Shown here piece by piece: positions 10,001 to 15,675 of a DNA stretch of 64,000 nt. Numbering within the stretch: the stretch's first letter is position 1; every line of letters begins with the position of its first letter. The notes under the pieces are model-generated. The model had not been told where the DNA came from. It ran no database searches and saw only the letters and a program-made list of their open reading frames with translations. Position numbers and translations under genes: made by a program. This DNA comes from Prevotella pectinovora (GTDB lineage Bacteria; Bacteroidota; Bacteroidia; Bacteroidales; Bacteroidaceae), in the NCBI RefSeq assembly GCF_000834015.1, contig NZ_JXQI01000055.1, positions 101,875-165,874 of the forward strand, written 5' to 3'.

Positions 10001-10108
10001 AGAAACGTCTGGCTGCACTGGCTTTTGCGCATTGGCAACAGCCCCTGAAAATAACGTAAAAACAGCAATCAATGATACTGTTATGATGTTTTGGGAATTT
10101 AATATCAT
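4079..10108 (-). CDS. Giant RHS-repeat protein with variable C-terminal zincin-like tip
   Basis: 2009 residues. A signal peptide (about 1-27, ending VANAQ) is followed by a Bacteroidetes-type N-terminal region (SLARYGEYPVSHATGIPDITIPIYE), many YD/RHS repeats such as YDNAGRLSSVSDDWG and YDSLGRLAMQG, and the RHS core end (YDYGARQYFSP, then PYAYCNNNPVNILDINGD at about 1808-1825). After this conserved junction the last ~184 residues are a different, Asn/Ile-rich tip. It contains HELYENY (His1938, Glu1939) and a second His about 19 residues on (AHEKSA), suggestive of a zinc metallopeptidase. RHS shells encapsulate and deliver C-terminal toxins; a toxin role here is inferred. Coupled to the 150-residue gene and probably cotranscribed with 10125-11279. 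Confidence 0.9.
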   Translation of the reverse strand: MILNSQNIITVSLIAVFTLFSGAVANAQKPVQPDVSTVQLQDTVKVPALSPNYDDETEHTPLDNILPLSPQAASLARYGEYPVSHATGIPDITIPIYEIKLGDFTLPISISYHASGIKVDDVASTVGLGWTLNAGGAITRQVFGAPDLTGASNEYTDYKKVVEIRDEAKKNDTGTSMLRTLLYGTGGSNPYYPYDTQSDRYTYNFAGKSGMFRYSYTDNKFIPTDFNRMDIYGDTDIEGGLFRITDTNGYVYVFSCQEFSGVKSDENTTDVSAWYLTEIKTPKGNIEIKYENAAIYTTVYGTEYVVTGTFGQTKYHGATWTDDGYEYEMADESRYFLNQNEILYRIPVVSSIEWNGGIVTFHYSNDREDVWKTRLTDIAVINMYGDTVKTANFGNDSYWGGSEKNRRMMLRSLYLSETGEYEFDYNTAYGTFPNYRTLSRNINFSLGIFFCHSDYWGYYNGRSDRCSIPKELYQRVLSRYSNIREDRKYRLSYFADRNPDLYYTKFGILTSITYPTGGQTQFEYENNDYNFGGLRIKSITSDGIKRMFGYNMSRQMTDHPKIMMMYDSYHIIGSNPVVLGDFHLYENVVCAGTPAFPLNNSHVFYTDVTESFSNGEHVEYQYTCFPEPEQLCGMTVSAKVPQVSFACLNDYGSMPPLLKSESWYDADGKCLRKNYYTYKNNKVKSFSAGVKLTPLIWFGSSIEGVAYPSMKIYAPYWIGENTFLIDTVNVHVSTAELVSKETADYITGVTTTESYTYDNTFRTSNPRSVTVENSDGKKYMTEYRFAFDLDDEWHKKMIENYNMYDAVVETKEFCDGSFLTSKITEYTEKNGCVYPKIISKSILGNAQYEKYRFDDYDRYGNLTRLVTNSCDVDSLIWGYGGMYPTMHVHNGQMMAGYTWKPLCGVASVRNRNGYTVEYGYDNAGRLSSVSDDWGMKQTFGYNYSNSTAAESNTDNYVRTTNILSADETCANTLVQYADGLGRPLDDASDGINEEGEFVHKFSSYDGKGRKSRAWLPVVADIGDKSLKETNIAALAQNTYNDSKAYSDIKYDALDRTIFTSTPGTQWKEKGKSVERIGNGKNDVRLFSAPLDKITLVDGGFYKPCSLQGEKTTDEDGHSIAIFTDKLGRKVLERRNDGKNNNDTYFVYNDLGQLRYVLSPEYQYSGYKEKYAYEYRYDGRGSVVKKILPGCEYTQYWYDRGDRVSFFQNAALRDNGMYRFFLYDSLGRLAMQGVCNGCNRSEEVNTAEYKENVDGICYTGYVIPLSDKITNPDLETVNYYDNYTFLQRYSAELGSLVPDFQVKGNCALGLQTGKVQKTSGGGKVIEVSFYDGKGQPVDIRRLQVGKRLTCTHTDYSYTGKPAKVFVDEYSVNSSGKTLVTSQIIENVYSKKTDKLLSTSISVNGRKETTQCFEYDALGRIKEVRRGGNAGAVSYDYNIQGWPTNIDSKDFHEELHYTDGVGTPCYNGNISSQLWSTSDYGQVRGYKFEYDGLDRLKEAVYGETPSLSDKQNRYNEKVIEYTANGAMKRFQRRGRKDDGEYGKIDNLHIKLNGNQLLSVADDALPANKYSSFNFIDGANETVEYEYNGVGALTKDLNRGMTIRYDNLDYPRHIEFNDGNSTTYSYLPDGMLLSKEYGLKYIGRKGESNGAIGIASGTDGETTDVPSLSNPQIAERPSLMVFGKTEYSGNIIYKNGKLDKVLFPGGYCTFDSENNSQPIFHYYAQDHLGNNRVVTKEDGTIEQITHYYPFGGTFNDAGLNASLQQYKYNGKELDRVAGLNTYDYGARQYFSPVPTWDRMDPLCEKYYNISPYAYCNNNPVNILDINGDSIQFTGSHNEINQTVKTLNVSTHNFASININSDGMLTMSLHDDFNINSLNRSEKELYKSLDKIINGSGIAMVNIVNNSPDVIVGNISNNTIDIGDICNMPTSAKMTSTSVLMHELYENYNVQTQNMDIKSAHEKSARLEGRITGYMLDPWNRLIKATGKNRIPVLFPQNEKEVIFNTKNGNIIK

Positions 10109-10124
10109 GACAATGAGACCTGAT

Positions 10125-11279
10125 TTATTTATTGTTATAATGGACTTTTCTCTCGTATATCTTTTCTCCGATTGTAATCCTTATTGCATATTCACCGCTT
10201 ATGAGTCCTGTACAATCTATAATAATCGGAGAATCAGAATTACCTGACGCTCTTCTTAAAACGACGCCAGAGATGTCAGACAACAAGGCATCAACGTATA
10301 TTTCTGCATTGCGGACGCTTGTATGGATAACAAATGAATTCTTTCCATTCTCAATTGTATAGGGCAAAGAACCATCATTTGATTTATTGTCATACGAATC
10401 ACTCTCGTCATTCTTGCTGTCGGTCACATTATCACCATTTGTGCATAACGACCTCGTCCTTTCGTTTTCTGTATCATACAGCTTTTCTTGTTCATCGGGT
10501 GGATAATAGTAAGCTATGGTGTTGTTCCAGCCATTATCGTTCTTTCCGTAAACGATAGCCTCAATGATCGGATAGCGGAAACCTTCAGCATACCATTTGT
10601 ATACTTCTGTATGGCGATAACAATTGTCTTGATTGGCTGTTAGTGTAGCTATACTGTCGTTTGACAGATAATGTGTTTTGTTTATGTATTCAACCAGTTC
10701 TTTGGTGGTATGAATGTCATCATATGCGATTCGGCAATTGTCTTTTGTATAATGGACTCTGTAAACCTTATCAAGAACTTTTCCGTCGGGTAATAGCAAT
10801 TTCCCTTTTCCGTCGACTTCAACTGAATATGTCCCGAAATCCCGCGCCATGACTTCTTCACAATACATGCAACTGCCGTGAAACGCTCCTGCCCTTTTGT
10901 TACCAAAAGATAACGGAAAAACCAACACAGTTTCTGGTCTGTCAAATTCTACTGCTATATTGTTATTCTCATAGCCGACATTTCTTATTGCCGTAGAATC
11001 TTGGGCATAATAATACCTTGTACCGTTTGAAATTTCCACAACAATGTCGTCATTGTCTTTATCGGAGGTGTATTCAACAATAAAGTCCTTGCTGTCAGTT
11101 CTCAGACTACTATAATCCCAAATCTGATTTTCCCCTTTTGTGCCGATGCAGAAATCCTCGATTCCATATCGATGGATTATGTCTCCTGGCCTATACATAT
11201 ATGACAGAGAACTGCCTGCTTGAGCAAAGAGTGTCAGATGAAGTAAAGATAGCACTGTTGTAGAGTATACCCTTTTCAT
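10125..11279 (-). CDS. Exported protein with T9SS type A-like C-terminal tail, RHS partner
   Basis: 384 residues from the ATG at 11279-11277, where MKRVYSTTVLSLLHLTLFAQA forms a signal peptide; 18 further codons upstream are in frame but unlikely. The central region is not recognised (YRPGDIIHRYGIEDFCIG, many aromatic residues). An Asp/Ser/Asn-rich stretch near residues 285-305 separates it from a C-terminal segment (SGVVLRRASGN...GLISGEYAIRITIGEKIYERKV) that resembles the type IX secretion sorting domain. It ends 16 bp before the RHS gene on the same strand, so they are probably one operon. A role in anchoring or export of the RHS protein is only a guess. Confidence 0.75.
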   Translation of the reverse strand: MKRVYSTTVLSLLHLTLFAQAGSSLSYMYRPGDIIHRYGIEDFCIGTKGENQIWDYSSLRTDSKDFIVEYTSDKDNDDIVVEISNGTRYYYAQDSTAIRNVGYENNNIAVEFDRPETVLVFPLSFGNKRAGAFHGSCMYCEEVMARDFGTYSVEVDGKGKLLLPDGKVLDKVYRVHYTKDNCRIAYDDIHTTKELVEYINKTHYLSNDSIATLTANQDNCYRHTEVYKWYAEGFRYPIIEAIVYGKNDNGWNNTIAYYYPPDEQEKLYDTENERTRSLCTNGDNVTDSKNDESDSYDNKSNDGSLPYTIENGKNSFVIHTSVRNAEIYVDALLSDISGVVLRRASGNSDSPIIIDCTGLISGEYAIRITIGEKIYERKVHYNNK

Positions 11280-11501
11280 TTTGTAAATGAAATGTCTGCA
11301 ATTATAATCCATAGGCAGCAATATTGAACGCAATAAAATGCATGTAAAGATATGTTTTAGTAGCGTTTGGAGTACAAATCGTAAACATAAATCAACGTAT
11401 GTACACCGATATGCTGCAAATTTAGTCTAAAAACCAGATACTTGCAAATTATTTTCTGACAATTTCATCAATCAATAGTTCATTAAAATTTGAGATAAAG
11501 G

Positions 11502-11978
11502 CTAAGCAGCTTTACGCTGCCAGCTAAAGAGTTCTTTGACAGTATGACTAATTAACTTTCGGTTCGGTATTCTCCGACACTTGTCGAAAATTATTTTAGC
11601 GATGTATGTGCTTGCCATAACCTCCTTGAAAGAAGCCATGGAATACGGCATCCCATTTTCCTTCATCATCACCTTTGCCACATTCTGTGATGCGAATGAT
11701 GCGTTGTAGAAAAAGTCCAACAGGTTCTTGTGTCTTGCCTGGCAATGCGTAAGGCCAGTATACTGCTTTACATTGCGAAAACAAAACTCTATTTGGAATC
11801 TTGAGCGGTATGTGCGCAGCACATCCTCACCCGACATGGATGTCTTTGTTGAGAAGAAAAGCTTGTGCTTTCCGTTCGGCATAATCCAAATGACAAGGTG
11901 TACTTTCTGCTTCAAAGCCTTTGAATAGGCAATGAGTGTGTAGGCAGTGCCCTCAAGTCTTTCAATATGCAACTTCAC
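11502..11978 (-). pseudogene. Truncated IS4-family transposase (C-terminal part)
   Basis: The 158-codon frame holds the IS4 signature Y-(2)-R-(3)-E-(6)-K, seen as YRSRFQIEFCFRNVK, plus the typical C-terminal helix region (GLTHCQARHKNLLDFFYNASFASQNVAK). Only the part with the catalytic Glu remains; the N-terminal DNA-binding domain and both catalytic Asp residues are missing, so it is inactive. The 5' break lies exactly where it meets the lipoprotein gene at 11975-11978. Terminal inverted repeats are not evident. It marks past transposition into the island. Confidence 0.85.
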
Positions 11979-12487
11979 TCTTCCTTGAGAACTATTTTTA
12001 CGAATGATTTAGTGGGCTTTTTAGGTTCAGATGGGCAGTACTCATAATTATTGGGTATTCCAAATTGCTTGATTTCTTTTATATTCTGCAAATTAACCTC
12101 GTCAATGAAATCATAAAAATGTACTATCGACTTAATTCTATAAGCATCTTTATCTGACAAAAAATATGTTTTGTTATTGCTATGAAACGTATTGTGCACA
12201 CTAATGTTGCAAATGTTGTCATCTACCTTTATTAGAATACGTGGCGTTTCTTCCTTTATTGGTATTATTGTCCCTGGTGAAGAAAGAACATCATGCAGAA
12301 ATGCATAATCGTCAGAAGTGATGGTATAAACTTTATCTGGTTTTTTAATGGAATTTATTATATCCGGATCTATTTTATTCATATCTACCAATCCTGGGGA
12401 GAATACAACTTCTATATTCTCTCTATGAGGTCTTGTCTTGCAACTACAAATTGCTAATAATGCTATTATTACGATAAAATGTTTCAT
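11975..12487 (-). CDS. Putative lipoprotein of unknown function
   Basis: 170 residues from the ATG at 12487-12485; MKHFIVIIALLAICSCKT is a lipoprotein-type signal with a Cys after the hydrophobic core. The rest is not recognised: charged, Ile/Asn-rich, with YFLSDKDAYRIKSIVHFYDFIDE. Its stop falls 4 nt inside the first ATG of the transposase remnant, so the IS-derived end may have replaced the original C-terminus. AT-rich like the rest of the island. It could be a second immunity or surface protein. Confidence 0.65.
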   Translation of the reverse strand: MKHFIVIIALLAICSCKTRPHRENIEVVFSPGLVDMNKIDPDIINSIKKPDKVYTITSDDYAFLHDVLSSPGTIIPIKEETPRILIKVDDNICNISVHNTFHSNNKTYFLSDKDAYRIKSIVHFYDFIDEVNLQNIKEIKQFGIPNNYEYCPSEPKKPTKSFVKIVLKEE

Positions 12488-12768
12488 ATCACATGGTGTA
12501 TCTAGGGTCTTTGACAGGGAAAGTCTTTCCGCCATGGTTAGTTCTTATACCTTGATGGAGTTTTTTATCATAATATAAAAAATTTTTTTTCTATCTATGC
12601 ATTTAACGGAAGAACCCCCAAAAGTCATATCGAAGGTTGGACAATCCTTATATATATAATTGTTTTTGAAGCATCTCCATATCGTCACCCCAGTTCGGAA
12701 TAAGAAGCCTCAACCCCATTCATCAGAAATCTTCAGAAACCATCAGGCAATCTGGTTTCCGGATGATT

Positions 12769-13377
12769 TCAGAATTCAAAGTCGAGTGTCAGCTCTTCGG
12801 GAGGCAGGAGAGTGAAAGAACGGCGATGGAATGGCGTAATACCACATTCACGGATAGCCTGACGGTGTTTCTTCGTTGGGTAGCCCTTGTTGCTCTTCCA
12901 GTCATACTGCGGATAGTCTTCCGCCAGACGGTCCATATAGTCGTCGCGGTATGTCTTGGCGAGGATGCTCGCCGCAGCGATGGAGAGGTATTTGCCGTCG
13001 CCCTTCACAATGGTGGTGTATGGAAGGTCGCGGAAGGGCTTGAAGCGGTTGCCGTCTACTATCACCGCTTCGGGACGCACCTTGAGCTGGTCTAAAGCAC
13101 GGTGCATGGCGAGGATACTCGCATTGAGAATGTTTATCTCGTCAATCTCTCCAGGCTCCACGATGCCCACAGCCCAGTCCACGGCATCGTGTTCTATTAT
13201 CTCACGAAGCTGCTTGCGCTTGCGGTCGGTGAGTTTCTTCGAATCATTGAGCAGTTCGTTCTCATAATCGGGTGGCAATATAACGGCGGCAGCAAAAACG
13301 CTTCCGGCAAGACAACCTCTGCCGGCTTCGTCGCAGCCTGCCTCAACGAGACCTTCGTAATAATGATTTTCCAGCAT
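12769..13377 (-). CDS. rnhB: Ribonuclease HII
   Basis: 202 residues, standard length. It cleaves RNA in RNA-DNA hybrids and starts ribonucleotide excision repair. Catalytic acids are visible: Asp16 and Glu17 in CDEAGRG, Asp108 in VIVDGN, and Asp145 in the AAASILAKTYRDDYM motif. First chromosomal-type gene to the right of the island. Confidence 0.95.
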   Translation of the reverse strand: MLENHYYEGLVEAGCDEAGRGCLAGSVFAAAVILPPDYENELLNDSKKLTDRKRKQLREIIEHDAVDWAVGIVEPGEIDEINILNASILAMHRALDQLKVRPEAVIVDGNRFKPFRDLPYTTIVKGDGKYLSIAAASILAKTYRDDYMDRLAEDYPQYDWKSNKGYPTKKHRQAIRECGITPFHRRSFTLLPPEELTLDFEF

Positions 13378-13427
13378 TGTATACTTCTCTTTTTGTTTCG
13401 GACAATATCTTTATATCTTTCAAAGTA

Positions 13428-13458
13428 TAAAGGTACGAATTATTTCCGACATATCAAA
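13428..13458 (-). promoter_or_regulatory. Promoter of rnhB
   Basis: On the minus strand TTTG (13458-13455), 19 bp, then TACCTTTA (13435-13428), a near-perfect Bacteroidetes -33/-7 pair about 50 bp before the rnhB ATG. Confidence 0.55.
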
Positions 13459-13576
13459 AAGATACACAGCGAGTTTTATCTTTTAGCCAGAATGACCGAT
13501 TTTGCGTTAGTCTTGTATAAGAAACCTGTAAGATTAGCCAAATAATAAAGGTGACAAAAACACATGCCAGAAATCC

Positions 13577-13640
13577 CCCCACACCGTGGGGAACGGAACC
13601 CCCTAATGTGGGGTTTGATTCCCCACGACAGGGGGAGATT
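13577..13640. repeat. Three consecutive GC-rich small hairpins
   Basis: CCCCAC-ACC-GTGGGG (13577-13591), then ACCCC/TGGGGT and TCCCC/GGGGGA form a row of short stems in 65 bp of otherwise AT-rich intergenic DNA between rnhB and the next gene. There is no T-run, so it is not a standard terminator. Confidence 0.5.
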
Positions 13641-13666
13641 TCGAAGGTTATGCTTAAGATGACAAA

Positions 13667-14311
13667 TTATGGCTCTACGTCCCACTGAATAGGCACGTTC
13701 TTCATCGTGATGTATCCTCTGATTGCCGCATCAACATACAGTCCGAGCTTCAGCACCTGCATCACCTTGGCGGTCTTCTTCACATTCTCGAATCTTGTAT
13801 AGGTACCATCGAGCTTCAGTTTCACATAAACTCCCTCGCTGACGTCAAAAGAGTCGGATGTAGTGCCGCCGTCTGGCGTATAAGATTCACCGTCTTGGTC
13901 AACGAACATTGTTACGCTGCGAAGGTCTGAATTAGGAAAATCTCCAACACCGCCGAGACTGATACGCGACTTGTCGGCTATCATCTTCACTTTCAGCACG
14001 AGGGTCACGGTGCCGTAGTTCTCTGAGGTGCTCTTGCCATAGGCACCTACCAACTGGATGTCTACATCCTTGGCAAAAGGATTGATGACGGTGGCTCCAG
14101 ACTCTGATGTGGTGGTTGTGCCGATGAACTGTGGCGGCATATCCTTGCTGGCTGCAGGATCTGTCCGTTTGATCTTGGCGTCCTTCTTAGATACCGTGTC
14201 CAGAGTTTTTGTCACCTTCTTCAGGATATTCCCAAACTGTGCGTCTGCCGGTTGTGCTGCAAAGAAGAAAGCTGCGAATGCCACGAAGATTCTGAATAGA
14301 TTTCTTTTCAT
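13667..14311 (-). CDS. Exported protein of unknown function
   Basis: 214 residues with a clear signal peptide (MKRNLFRIFVAFAAFFFAA...ADAQ). The mature part is beta-rich, with alternating charged and hydrophobic residues (TVTLVLKVKMIADKSRISLGGVGDFPN) suggesting an immunoglobulin-like or beta-sandwich fold. I cannot place it in a named family. A long gap of about 930 bp lies upstream. Confidence 0.8.
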   Translation of the reverse strand: MKRNLFRIFVAFAAFFFAAQPADAQFGNILKKVTKTLDTVSKKDAKIKRTDPAASKDMPPQFIGTTTTSESGATVINPFAKDVDIQLVGAYGKSTSENYGTVTLVLKVKMIADKSRISLGGVGDFPNSDLRSVTMFVDQDGESYTPDGGTTSDSFDVSEGVYVKLKLDGTYTRFENVKKTAKVMQVLKLGLYVDAAIRGYITMKNVPIQWDVEP

Positions 14312-14564
14312 AATAATATAGTTTTTAGTTTAACAATAAAGCAGTGAAGCTTGCTTGATTTATATTTGATTGTTCTTGTATTGACAATGGGGTATTCATT
14401 TCCTGCGGGCAAAATTAACGGAAGAATATGTTTTTCAGGGTTTCAAAGAGTAAATAGATGTGTCATTACGTACAAAGTTCTATGCGTATTGTCCTGTTTT
14501 TCTTCTATCTCTATTGAAATATAACGACACCAGCCAACTCATTGACCAATAAATTGACCACAAA

Positions 14565-14950
14565 TGGGCACGATGCTTGCCCAAGTGAGGCAAGGTGCTT
14601 TCTCAAGTGGGGCACGCTGCTTGCCCCTGTTGGGCAGATTTGCTGTCAGACGTCTGCCCAATAAGTGAATGTTATTATACCTATACTCTGGTTTCCTGGA
14701 TACTGCCAACGCATACTATTCCTGTAGTATGAATTACTCACAGCTGACAATTCCTATCATCTGATAATTCCTCACATCTGACAATTCCTTTCATCAGCAA
14801 ACCATCCAGACAATTGCCTGACAATCGCCAGACAACCAACTGTCTGTCTATCAGAATATTACGACAAAAAACCAGATGATCTGACAGTTTTTTTGAAAAT
14901 TCTTGTTTTTTACTAAAAATCAGCGTTATGGGCAACTTTTACTCATATCG
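14565..14950 (+). repeat. Dispersed ~380-bp intergenic repeat, copy 1
   Basis: Matches the reverse complement of 48902-49261 over its whole length, roughly 80% by eye. Shared landmarks: GCAAGGTGCTTTCTCAAGTG, a conserved hairpin GGGCAGA/TCTGCCC (14633-14660), ATCCAGACAATTG, CTGTCTGTC, and an end at CTTTTACTCATATC. It contains three tandem 17-bp units at 14747-14797 (ACAATTCCTATCATCTG and variants). No coding capacity. Confidence 0.85.
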
Positions 14951-14957
14951 AGTAACT

Positions 14958-15030
14958 TAAACCCCAACCGGTCATTAGGCCGTTAGATGTAGTATTTTAT
15001 GACTGCTTGGATTTTGGTTGGTTAAATTAA
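14958..15030. repeat. REPIN/MITE-like element, degenerate half copy
   Basis: Begins AACCCCAACCGGTCATTAGG followed by a piece like the start of the full element at 35382 (GCCGTT..., ATGACTGCTTG), then ends at TTGGTTGGTTA. Directly abuts the dispersed repeat to its left. Confidence 0.7.
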
Positions 15031-15109
15031 TTCCGCCAACTGGCAATATGTTATATCATATTTAACAGAAATAGTTTGTCTTGTGAACTTATTGTGCAAA
15101 AACTCCACA

Positions 15110-15117
15110 TATCTTTG
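15110..15117 (+). promoter_or_regulatory. Likely -7 box of the 98-residue gene
   Basis: TATCTTTG, a perfect TAnnTTTG, about 130 bp before the ATG at 15246. A TTG lies 15 bp upstream, shorter than ideal. Confidence 0.4.
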
Positions 15118-15245
15118 CAACAGGAAGAGGAAAACAGGGCTATCTGTCCCGAACCGGTCATCAGAAAGTTTGGGAATAAACCCGACGGGCTTCTTAAAGA
15201 GAGAGAAAGGACAAAGTAAAAACAGAAAATAAAAAAATTAAGGAT

Positions 15246-15542
15246 ATGGAGAAGAAAATGATTTTGACAACTGGCGTGAATGAGAATGAGAACATTGATT
15301 TCACGGAGCTTATCAGCAAGATAGGCGCATGGGCATCAGAACCGGTCCGCCTGTTGGGCGAATACTACTCGAGCGTGCTGGAAAGAAAGCTGTCTATCGG
15401 TCAGACATGGCGCCTGATAGAGGTGCAGCTGGCATTCTTCGCCTGCATATTCCCTGCCGATCTGTCGGTGGCTGTCCGTCTGTTAGCCGTTGCATGGCTC
15501 GGTTCGGCAGTGACAAGGTGCAGGAAGGCAATGAAGAAGTAA
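15246..15542 (+). CDS. Small protein with a hydrophobic C-terminal half
   Basis: 98 residues, not recognised. The first half is acidic and soluble (ENENIDFTELISKIGAWASEPVRLLGEYYSSVLERKLS); residues about 60-90 form one or two membrane-compatible stretches (VQLAFFACIFPADLSVAVRLLAVAWLGSAV) before a basic end (RCRKAMKK), suggesting an inner-membrane protein with its tail in the cytoplasm. Preceded by a purine-rich leader and its own -7 box, and followed by a strong terminator, so it is its own transcription unit. Confidence 0.7.
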   Translation: MEKKMILTTGVNENENIDFTELISKIGAWASEPVRLLGEYYSSVLERKLSIGQTWRLIEVQLAFFACIFPADLSVAVRLLAVAWLGSAVTRCRKAMKK

Positions 15543-15587
15543 TACCATGGAAAACACCTTATATACTTTCAATTTCACAAAATGACG

Positions 15588-15630
15588 AAACGGCGACAGA
15601 CCTCAAGCGTGAGGCTGCCGCCGTTTATTT
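15588..15630. terminator. Bidirectional hairpin terminator
   Basis: AAACGGCG...CGCCGTTT closes a stem of about 17 bp with one bulge and one mismatch (inner stem CCTCA-AGCG-TGAGG). It lies between two convergent genes, with T-rich sequence on the plus side and A-rich before it. Confidence 0.8.
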
Positions 15631-15675
15631 CGTTATCGTTTCAACCCAAATCGACCGTTTGGGGAGGGTGATTAC

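Larger units (their letters stand above)
14312..15245. other. 934-bp intergenic region rich in repeats
   Basis: No convincing gene. It contains the ~380-bp dispersed repeat (14565-14950), a REPIN-like half element (14958-15030) and a -7 box for the downstream small gene. The first 250 bp (14312-14560) show nothing recognisable beyond AT-rich DNA. Confidence 0.7.

Noticed and set aside
13577..13640. CRISPR or multi-hairpin terminator
   Set aside because: Stems differ from each other, no equal spacers and no T-run; listed only as hairpins.
15147..15166. Another REPIN-like arm (GAACCGGTCATCAG)
   Set aside because: Only about ten bases match and the CATTAGG end is missing.
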